NCBI GenBank assembly: GCA_036784855.1
Contig: JAZDSV010000001.1
Coordinates: 310,001-374,000 of the forward strand
Reading direction: 5' to 3'
Source of the DNA: Aphelidium insulamus
Lineage: Eukaryota > Aphelidiomycota > Aphelidea > Aphelidiaceae
Length of the DNA: 64,000 nt
Each line of letters starts with the position of its first letter. The stretch's first letter is position 1. The notes under the pieces are model-generated. The model was not told where the DNA came from. It saw only the letters and a list, made by a program, of their open reading frames with translations, and did not search any database. Below are positions 53,629 to 64,000 of the stretch, piece by piece. Made by a program: the position numbers and the translations under genes.

Positions 53629-56623
53629 ATGGACGCGTTCGAAGCTGTAAAACGAAAGGATGCAACCAAGTTCAAGGAGCTTATCGCGCTTGGTGTTAAC
53701 CCGAATGGTGTTCGTCCCGATGGACAGCCATTGGTGCACGCCGTGGCACTCAGTGGCGTCGCCGAAATGGTTGACGCACTGGCCGCACAGGTTTGACTAG
53801 TTGTGCTCTCTGCGCAGTCACAGGCCAACTGTCTTGCAGTACACGATCAAGATCGACGCCACAGACAGTGAGGGAAACACGGCGCTCCACCTGGCAGCCA
53901 GGAACGGCGACGTGGCCATGGTTAACGCGCTGCTGGCTGCTGGGTCTAATCCAAACGCTGTAAACAAGGCAACCAAGAAGCCACTGGATCTCACAAAGGA
54001 AGCGGAGATCAAAACCATCCTTGCCGGTCCGTATCTACTAATTGTCTTATCCATCGAGCTGACATAGCAGAAAAAATGGTTGCATCCACGGGAGGCCGCA
54101 CAATTCAGCAGGCGCGCATGGAAATGATCGAGCAGATAGAGGCCGAGCTGCCGAACGAAGTGCCAAACCTCAAGCAGTTTATCATTGAATTGCTAGTCGC
54201 CAACCAAATGTTCCAGGACCGATGCAAAGAGACTATCCATCAGCTGGTGGAAGAGAAGCATATCGCGATGCATAAGTATCGACTGCTAGAGGTACTATAG
54301 CGGTGGCTACTACATGATAGCAATGTCTGACACCTAATCAGAATGCCGCCGGTATTCGTGATACTGAAACAGGGGCCACCTTTGTGTCTCAATTGCAATA
54401 CCTTCAGTTGGAGAATGAACAGCAGGCAGCAACTATTGCGTATCTCAAAGTTCGTACACTTTAAAGTGATTGCATTCTATTAATTTTCCAGATCCAAAAT
54501 CGAATGCTGGAAAGTTCAGTGACGCAGCAGGAAGATTATTATCGCAAGAACTTGTCAGAAATGGCCGACCAGCATGCACAAGAGATGAAAATTATGATGG
54601 ACCGGGTGCAAGAGACTGAGCAACGATTCCTCGACGTTCAAAAGCAGATATCCGAGGAGCTTATTAATCTGCGCAAGGAGAATCAAGATCTGAAAACTCG
54701 AGCAATCACCAAGACTAGTGGAGGCGGGGCACCCACTGGTGACGTGCAGCTGCTGCTTAACTTGCAGAATGAAAATTACACGTTGCAGCAAAAGGTCAAA
54801 GATGTTCAAGGTGAAAAGGTTGCATTGGCAGAGCGGCTCAAGGTACATTTACTCAGTAATAAGAGTCACGTCGACTAATATTACAACAGTCAATTGAACA
54901 ACTGAAAACATTGCACGAACAAGAAATCAACAAGGTCCGCAATGATATGAATTTGCTGCGAAAGGTTATGCAGGAGTCGGTGAGTGCACAAAATATGCAT
55001 CGCCAAAATCATCAAATTCATTGTTCCAGATGGCCAAAGTACTCACAGAAGCCCGTAACGAAACAGATGACAAGGACGAGAATGCTGGTAACATTGTCTT
55101 TGTACGAGGTGAAAATGGCAGCAAGCAAATCAAGGGTGCTACACCCGAGAAACTTGTTGAGCGCCTCACTGACCCGGGAACCTTTGGTACTATAAAGGTC
55201 ATTTATTTACATCATTCTCACACTTGTTACAGATAGCCAATTTTTGGCAGCATTCATGCTCACATTTCGCTCATTCATGGACACGCAAACCTTTTTGCAT
55301 TTCCTAGTCAAGCGATTCAAGGACAATGTGATTGACTCGGCAAATTCTCTATCCTCCATCCAGTCGCCTCAGTCACCAATTCAACTTCGAGTCTGCAATA
55401 CGTTCAAGTTCTGGATTGAAAACTATTGGGTTGACTTTGAAAATGCTGCCCTCCTAGAGAAACTGACCGAGTTCGTGGAGTATATGCGCATCAGCAATGA
55501 GAAGCTGGCAAACGTGGTGAAGATTCCCTTGACCCGCAAGCTTAATGATAAAGACGGAAAGGACCCGACTGTGGTTTCAACCGCAGAAAGCAAGAAGAAC
55601 ACACAGCCCCGTCCAAAGCCTATTATTCCAAAGATTATCGCGAAACGCACGTCGAATGCTACTGTTGATATCGAGAGTCGATCAGTTGCCAGCCTGAACG
55701 CTCTTAAGAACGACCGTCCATCCTCGGTGACAAACTGGGGCGGATTCAATTTTGGAAAGCTGCGAATTAACGAAGAGCGAGTGGAGGATATCAAGCTTCG
55801 ATTGCTTGATTTGGAGCCATTGGAAACGGCACGTCAAATTACTCTGGTCGAGTTTGAACTATTCACTGCGATCAAGGTAAATACGAGCAATGCGGTTTAT
55901 ACATTGTTCCCGCTAATAATGAATTCAGCCGACCGAATTTATGGACCAAGCGTGGATGAAGGACGACCGAGAAATTCGTGCGCCAAATATCTGCAATATG
56001 ACAAAATGGTCGAATCATATCACTCGTTGGACTGTCTCCGAGATCATTTCGGTTAAAGACAGCGTCAAGAACCGAGCAATGATTGTAGAGCGCTTCATCA
56101 TGATGGCTCAGCATCTGGAAAAGATGAACAACTTTAACGGTGTCAAGGAGATTTTGGCTGGCTTGCAGTCCTCCTCGGTGCACCGCTTGAAGCGCACTCG
56201 CGAAGCTATCGGCAGCAAATATCTTAAAGTATTTGAGGACTTGGTTCGATTGACCAGTAGCGATCTCAATTTCAAGACTCTTCGTTCAAAAATTCATGCC
56301 TCGGACCCGCCAATCATTCCATTCCCAGGTGAGTGAAATGTTTTACGCCTCGTATCATCAATATCTAATGGTTCGTAGGTGTGTATCAGGGCGATTTGGT
56401 ATTTTTGGATACGTGCAGCCGTAGCAAGCTTGAGAATGGATTGGTCAACTTTCTCAAGTACCAAAAGATTGCCAGCTATATACTGGAATTGCAGGTCTAC
56501 CAGCAGACACCGTACAATTTCGAGCCGGTAATCGAAATCGGAGACTACATCCGAAACTTTCAAGTTATGACTGATGATGAAGCGTATGCTGAATCCCTGA
56601 TCTGCGAGCCGCGTGGTTCTTGA
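53629..56623 (+). CDS. RasGEF with ankyrin repeats and coiled coil, here called RasGEF B
   Basis: A Ras exchange factor with an unusual front end. Residues 1-110 are ankyrin repeats: VKRKDATKFKELIALGVNPN, GQPLVHAVALSGVAEMVDAL and EGNTALHLAARNGDVAMVNA. A long coiled coil follows (IEAELPNEVPNLKQFIIELL, MKIMMDRVQETEQRFLDVQK). The REM domain starts GATPEKLVERLTDPGTFG and SQFLAAFMLTFRSFMDTQTF. The CDC25 domain reads ETARQITLVEFELFTAIKP, TKWSNHITRWTVSEIIS, NRAMIVERFIMMAQHLEKMN, FNGVKEILAGLQSSSVHRLK and VYQGDLVFLDTCSRSKLENG. About ten short introns are seen. The architecture differs from RasGEF A, so the two are not recent duplicates. Stop at 56621-56623. Confidence 0.92.
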
Positions 56624-56738
56624 GGCAGATCGCCACGAAGTCGATTCCCGACTAGACGAAAACCAGAGAATAAAGCAATACTAACTATTATAAGTCTATA
56701 TAAGTATATGCAAACTCATGGCGGTCTTGAGACTTAAT

Positions 56739-58821
<2,083 letters not shown>

Positions 58822-59080
58822 TTTTCCCGGCCGTGATTCAAGCGACGCGGTGTACTAAATACTCACACAGTCCACTGTGAACTGTGGCCTGTGGCCACAC
58901 TCACTGCAATACTGTGGCCTGTGGTCAATCGCTGCGATTGGTTACTACACTGCCAGAAAATATCCTGCAGACCTGCCCGTGTGGGTGCAAAAATAGCATC
59001 ATAGTCGTGGTTACTAATCAATCAAAGCCGTCATCAGTTACCACCACTGCACTGCATCTGCACAGCACTACTTTATCACA

Positions 59081-60262
59081 ATGGAGAATATAACAGTTGT
59101 GGTGACACCCGAGAACAACAGCTTCCAGGGAAAGCGAACCGTCATTGTCAACCAGCCGATTATTATCGGGCGTCAGACTGACCAGAACGAAACACCAGCG
59201 CCGAATGGATTGAAATTCAACTCTAAAGTGGTGTCGCGCCAGCACGCCCGCCTCTCGCACCAGGATGGAAAGGTATTGTATATGGCAATGTGTTACTCGC
59301 CATGTCTTACGTCCGCAGTTCTATCTGCAAGACACAAAAAGCTCATCGGGCACGTTTGTCAATGGCGAGCGCCTGAGTCCGCAAGGAGTCGAGAGCAGAC
59401 AGTGCGAACTACATGACGGCGATATCATCAAGCTGGGAGAGGACTTTAGCCAAGGCGATGGTGAGGCGTGCAATGTGACGGCCGTACCGTTGTTTATAAC
59501 CTCCATCTAGTTGTCACACATCAGTCGGTCCTGATGCGGATCAAACTACCGAACCGCCCCGACAGTGACGAGACGTTCGAAGATGACCCATACGTGTAGG
59601 GTTTTGTCGTTGGTACATTATTAAAGGTTACTCTGACATGCATTTCCATCAGGGATCTGGCCATGGATTCCGAAGTACGCGCCGAAGTCGATGACGAGTT
59701 CAATACAATCTGGAATAGCTTGGTTGCCGACATCAATACACCGTTGAAGCGACTGCGTAATGTCGCGTTGCTTGCAAACAGTGCAGCAGCGGCGGCGGGT
59801 ACAGCAAGCGGTGCCACGGTTCACGTCTCGCCAAAGTCCACGCAATATGGCACGCTGTCCAGAAATGACGCTACCGTGACAATCCGTGGTACAATATCTA
59901 ATTCACAAGGTCCGTGTTGCATTGATATTTATATTAAATTATCTTATATTTATCGCAGTTGCTTCTCCCGGCGCTTTATCAGATGCGTTGAATTCCGCTG
60001 GTACTTTATGAGACAACATGTAACACTCAGACATTATTCACACTCTGCGCGTGTAGTGACTGATGCTGCCACGGCGTTGGAGTGCGCCACACTAGTGGAA
60101 AGTCTGCAATGGGAGCCAGATCTGAAGGGAACACTGCTGGATTTGTGCAAGAAACAGGATCAGCAGCTGCTGGCCTTCTACAAGAGCCTCAAGGCTTTTC
60201 CCTCCCAATTTAATACTGTGGCATCGAAGTACGCTAAATATGCACGCTCCAAAAAAATTTGA
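59081..60262 (+). CDS. FHA-domain protein, SLMAP-like N-terminus
   Basis: A phosphothreonine-binding FHA domain occupies the start: NQPIIIGRQTDQNETPAPNG, KFNSKVVSRQHARLSHQDGK, then after an intron (about 59274-59317) FYLQDTKSSSGTFVNGERLS and CELHDGDIIKLGEDFSQ. The GR, SRQHA and N positions that bind phosphothreonine are present. A further intron (59474-59533) avoids a stop and leads to SVLMRIKLPNRPDSDETF, like the SLMAP end of the FHA fold. SLMAP-type proteins act in the STRIPAK phosphatase complex. The C-terminal half (VRAEVDDEFNTIWNSLVADI, ESLQWEPDLKGTLLDLCKKQ) has no family I can name. It lacks the long coiled coils and tail anchor of animal SLMAP. Confidence 0.8.
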
Positions 60263-60598
60263 GTGCTTGGATTCAATGGAGGCTATATTCAGAATAAATT
60301 GCTGTGAATGATATGATATCCTTTGAAGCAGCTGTAAATGTGCCAATAATGGCACTGAAATGAAAATCACCGCCCCTTATTCAACAATGCCTCATTCTAG
60401 CGCCCGAACAATCATTAGGGTTACGGTTGAGAGTGCGGTGCCCCAATTTGCCGGCGGGCGCATTTGCATTGCCCGTCCGCGTGTGCGCCGATTCCACTCC
60501 GCTTATCCTCGTGCTACTTGCGTTCACGCTGGTCGGCGCACGTGCATGTAAGCCACCGGGAGCCGTTTACATTTGCGACTCATGCCATAATTTGTAGC

Positions 60599-62107
60599 AT
60601 GACATCGGCGGAACACATGCCCGCTGCTGCTTCGGCGCAGCCTGTTGCGGCGGCCACTGCGGGTGCACGCCGCCTTGACCCGCTGGAGGTCGGCTGGCAA
60701 TTTGTGCAGGAGTACTACACGATTTTGAACAAGGAGCCGGGGCGCCTGCACTGCTTTTACAACAAGAACTCGGTGATGCTGCACGGCATTGAGGGCGAGT
60801 CGGTAGACAAGTGTGTCGGCCAGCAAGAGATCCACAAGCGCTTCGTGGAGTTGGACTTTCACAAGAGCAAGGTGATCATTTCCAATGTGGATTCGCAAGA
60901 CTCGCTTGCCGGTGGCATCATGGGTACGTGCCGCGTTAAGTTCTCGTCATATTGTACGCAATTAATCGATCGCGCAGTGTGCGTTCTTGGCGAATTGGAA
61001 ACCGGCTCGTTGCCTGCACGCAAATTTGCGCAGACATTCCTGCTGGCCGAGCAGCCCAACGGCTACTATGTGCACAATGACATCTTTCGCTTCTTGAAGG
61101 AGGAGCTGGAAGAGTGCGCTGACGCACCGGCGTCGGAAGTCATCTCGGAGGCACCCATCGAACCTGAAGCACCTCAAGCCTCAGTGAACGAGATGTCGTA
61201 CGTTGCGAGTGGCCATGCGCCCGTGAGCCGACCAGTGCCAACGGAGAAGGTGGCGGCGACCCCGATGCACGATGCGCAGCGCACCATGAATGGCGGCTGG
61301 GGTCAGGCAGTTCCCATTTCCCCGCCCAAGCCTGCGATGAGCTCGGCGGCACCCGTCAATAATGAACCGATTGCCAAACCACCGCAGGCTCCCTCAAAGC
61401 CTGCAGCGCCGGTTGCGAGTGACGAGCGCAAGCAGCCGACCGTCGCAAGTGCTGTTGTGGCCAAGTCTGCATCCCCGGTGGCACCGAAGCAGAGTGCTGC
61501 CCCGTCTCCAGCATCCTCGACCAATGTGTCCCCGCCCAAGACCTGGGCAAGCCTGGCCGACAACGGCAAGGAGCGGTGGTCGTCACACGCTGCGCCGGAG
61601 GTCAAGGCCGCCGTCATGCCCGCCGCAGACCACGCCGACGAGGAGCGCCCGCGCACCAAACCAGCCCGCCAGAACTCGCGGTACAATGATGGTGGGAACA
61701 ATGGCAACACCAGCACACGCCATCACTCTGACCGCAATGAGTCGGCCGTGTTCATTCGAGGGTTTGGCAAGAACACCAAGATTACCGCCATCAAGGAGGA
61801 CTTTGCCGCGGTCCTTGGCGAAGTGCGCTGGGTGGAACTGCTGAGCGACAACACGGCTCTGATCCAGTTTGCCGACGTTGCCAATGTCGGCAAGGCGTTG
61901 CAGCTGGGCAAAACGACCGTCAACGGCGAGACTGTTTTTATCGAGGACAAGGAAAAAGCCGGCGTCCGTCCTCCGCGCACCCACCGCCCGGCCACGTCAC
62001 GCCCGCAGTCAGGCGGCCAGTCAAAGTACGCTGGCAGTGGCAGCCGCGCATCGCCCTCTAACGGTCCGAAGTCAAGCTCCAAGCCTGCGGGCACCGCCAA
62101 GCAGTAA
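60599..62107 (+). CDS. G3BP: G3BP-type stress-granule protein (NTF2-like plus RRM)
   Basis: G3BP proteins nucleate stress granules by RNA binding. The NTF2-like domain reads EVGWQFVQEYYTILNKEPGR, LHCFYNKNSVMLHG, QEIHKRFVELDFHKSKVIIS and FAQTFLLAEQPNGYYVHNDI. An in-frame 54-nt intron (60924-60977) splits GGIM from VCVLGELE. A long acidic and Pro/Ala-rich linker follows, with KTWASLADNGKERW. The C-terminal RRM is SAVFIRGFGKNTKITAIKED, FAAVLGEVRWVELLSDNTAL and IQFADVANVGKALQLGK. The tail is Gly/Ser/Arg-rich. Start ATG 60599, stop 62105-62107. The order of domains is exactly that of the family. Confidence 0.95.
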   Translation: MTSAEHMPAAASAQPVAAATAGARRLDPLEVGWQFVQEYYTILNKEPGRLHCFYNKNSVMLHGIEGESVDKCVGQQEIHKRFVELDFHKSKVIISNVDSQDSLAGGIMGTCRVKFSSYCTQLIDRAVCVLGELETGSLPARKFAQTFLLAEQPNGYYVHNDIFRFLKEELEECADAPASEVISEAPIEPEAPQASVNEMSYVASGHAPVSRPVPTEKVAATPMHDAQRTMNGGWGQAVPISPPKPAMSSAAPVNNEPIAKPPQAPSKPAAPVASDERKQPTVASAVVAKSASPVAPKQSAAPSPASSTNVSPPKTWASLADNGKERWSSHAAPEVKAAVMPAADHADEERPRTKPARQNSRYNDGGNNGNTSTRHHSDRNESAVFIRGFGKNTKITAIKEDFAAVLGEVRWVELLSDNTALIQFADVANVGKALQLGKTTVNGETVFIEDKEKAGVRPPRTHRPATSRPQSGGQSKYAGSGSRASPSNGPKSSSKPAGTAKQ

Positions 62108-62233
62108 AGAGCCCAACAATCTGCCGCACGACTCTCACTCGGACAACACACAAAATATACAGCATTAGCATGTGTCTCTGTGGGCAATATATCTACAGGT
62201 AGTACGGAAAACAAATGATCAATGTCACTGTGT

Positions 62234-63939
62234 CTATGCAGGCGGGTAGAAGGCACTAAAGGTGATGGCGGTGCACATGGAATACCCAAGAAAGTACGTA
62301 AGAAGCAGTTTTGCACGCCGCTCATCAATGCACCCCTCTACCGGCGCCATCCACTCCGCCAGGAACCAGAACAGCGGCGGCATGGACGAGAAGAGCCGCG
62401 TAATCACTTGCACGTGCATCATGAACACTCCGTACACCAGCATGAATGCCCACAGCACCATGTACGGCAGTAGACGGGCAAGCGCGCTGCCAGGATCCAA
62501 TACTTGTCGGCCAGTTGCAGCAACCCTGTTGAACATTGAGTATACACCACAGACAGAGATGGCAATAATTGGGGCGGCCAGCAGAAAGTTGGGCACTTGC
62601 TGCTGTGTAAAGTAGCGCAAGAATCCATTATTCCTTGATAGGGATGTCAGCAAGAGAGAGAAATTATATAACGTACCAATATTCCAGCTGGACAAACGAG
62701 TAGAGGAGTGGCGGTGTATGGCTGCACCACGGGCGCTGCGGTACGGTCGACAGACAGAATTCCTGGTAGCCATACCACTGGAATGCCGTGAACCCACTCA
62801 AAGTGATAAAAGTGCAAAGCAGTGTTTTGGCCAGGTGATGAAATAGAACTAAACTACGCGCACTGTGCCACCCACCGCCACGAAACCATTGAATGACGGC
62901 CAGAAGCAGGCGCCACCAGAAAAATCCACACAACACAATTCCATTGGAGCGCGTGGTGGATGCCAGCCCGAATGCGACGGATGCCGCAACATATCGGCCT
63001 TGCTCATGCAGCAACATTCCACCAAATGCCAGCATGGCAAACGGAGACTCGGTGTACCTGGTCAGAAGTGCAATGTGAGTACATACTACATATAAGACAG
63101 GATGGCGCCACGTACAACGCCGACATGAATATCCCGGCTGGCTGGCTGGCAAACAGGACTGCGGCAAGCCATGCAACATGTCTGGCCTTGCCAACAGCCA
63201 GTGTCAACCTGTCGCAATGTGAAAGACGTTCCAGCCAGTACTTCTGCTGCACATCCAGACGTATATATATGTATATACGTACCTGTATAGGAGAACGCTT
63301 GCCGCGACAAAGCACGCGTGTGTTATGAACAGGCCACAGAGAAGGTGCAGCGTGGTGGTTGAAAGCTGAAGTGCATGAAGGCCCGGCCACAGCGCAGTGA
63401 CCAGTTGGGCCAACCACCGCGTGGCCAGTGGCAGCAGCGGGAAGAAGGCGTGTTCCTGCTCCCACACGTAGCCATGGACGGACACGTCCAGCGTCCCAGC
63501 GCACATAAACACCTAACCATCGCCGCAGCAGTGCGTCAAAGCTGCCAGCTGGCGGGGTCGATGATGGAGATGGTGATGCGGTGTCCATGTACACCTGGCC
63601 AGACGTGTCGAAGGTGGGTACCAGTAGGCGCGCGGCATTTGCCACCGCAAACACCCCGACGCGACTCAGCACCGCCGCCAGGGCAATGGCCACTTCGTCT
63701 CGTCGGCGCGCAGAGATTAGGCTAGCAGCAGCAGCAGTGGCCGGCAAAGCTCGCCCCAACTGGTCTATGGCGTTGTCGGCGATGACAGTAGCCTTGTCGG
63801 GCCGAGTGGCAGCGCGCTGTCGCATCAGTGCGTACGTGTTGACAACGGGCGATTGACACGCGCAACAGGCTCCTGTCACGCCCGCCTGCTGCTGTCGCAC
63901 CTGTTCTCTGCGGGACTCGGGACTTATAGCGGCGTGCAT
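62234..63939 (-). CDS. PIGV: GPI mannosyltransferase 2 (PIGV / Gpi18)
   Basis: PIGV adds the second mannose to GPI precursors in the ER lumen and is a multispan GT-C enzyme. Matching stretches are EQEHAFFPLLPLATRWLAQL, ASQPAGIFMSALY, TESPFAMLAFGGMLLHEQGR, ASTTRSNGIVLCGFFWWRL, FQWYGYQEFC, NNGFLRYFTQQQVPNFLLAA and VFMMHVQVITRLFSSMPPLF. The lumenal catalytic region contains RWDA, but HGYVWEQEHAFFP just after it lies in another frame. No intron fits between them (63477-63490), so a small indel or sequence error is likely. Several short introns occur elsewhere. The N-terminus is uncertain: ATG 63939 is preceded by an acceptor-like TTGCAG, so a first exon may lie past the window edge. Stop 62234-62236. 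Confidence 0.88.
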
Positions 63940-64000
63940 CAACCGGTGTGCGCTAGGGTGCCTGCAATGCGAATACTGTTTGCAGTGTCCGTGTCCGTGG

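Overview
This is nuclear DNA of a gene-dense unicellular eukaryote. Genes lie on both strands with short gaps and are cut by many small introns, mostly about 40-80 nt, with GT-AG and at least two GC-AG borders. I found about 36 protein genes, one truncated gene copy, one intron-containing tRNA gene and one Crypton-type recombinase gene. The gene set suggests a flagellated relative of animals and fungi: flagellar and centriolar proteins (IFT38/CLUAP1, POC5), a mitochondrial alternative oxidase, tetraspanin, a KDM7-type demethylase, two RasGEFs, the WDR68/DCAF7 scaffold and a frameshift-decoded ornithine decarboxylase antizyme. Sequence alone does not fix the lineage. Choanozoan, ichthyosporean, corallochytrean, apusozoan or flagellated-fungus origins all remain possible.

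Layout. 1-14 kb: C-terminus of a K-Cl cotransporter, STK16 kinase, TatD nuclease, IFT38, a small C11orf98-like nucleolar protein, syntaxin-18, alternative oxidase, a secreted ankyrin protein, POC5 and the proteasome lid deubiquitinase PSMD14/Rpn11. 15-26 kb: tetraspanin, tRNA-Ile(UAU), RasGEF A, spliceosomal CWC22, DCAF7/WDR68 and U4/U6 protein PRPF3. 26-32 kb is the accessory part: orphan secreted proteins, a DUF3431 membrane protein with a truncated copy beside a transposase-like helix-turn-helix remnant, and the Crypton tyrosine recombinase. 32-52 kb: RIC1, DNAJB12/14, DUS2, a ZIFL-type MFS carrier, a DASS dicarboxylate carrier, VFA1, an orphan, GMDS, MLH3, MFAP1 and antizyme. 53-64 kb: an orphan, ankyrin-coiled-coil RasGEF B, KDM7, an FHA protein, G3BP and PIGV.

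The genes do not form one pathway. Groups that work together in the cell are a splicing set (CWC22, PRPF3, MFAP1), an ER-Golgi-endosome set (syntaxin-18, RIC1, STK16, VFA1, DNAJB12/14, PIGV, GMDS), a cilium set (IFT38, POC5) and Ras signalling (two RasGEFs).

The most notable finding is the antizyme gene at 51.7-52.6 kb. Its first frame ends in the conserved context UGG-UGU-UCC but with UAG in place of the usual UGA, and the +1 frame continues straight into the conserved antizyme domain. Next are the multi-exon Crypton recombinase with all visible catalytic residues, an MLH3 with decayed ATPase motifs but intact endonuclease motifs, and a secreted ankyrin protein with four tandem repeats of about 31 residues.

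Exon borders were placed by eye from protein similarity and splice signals. Gene ends are more reliable than internal borders.
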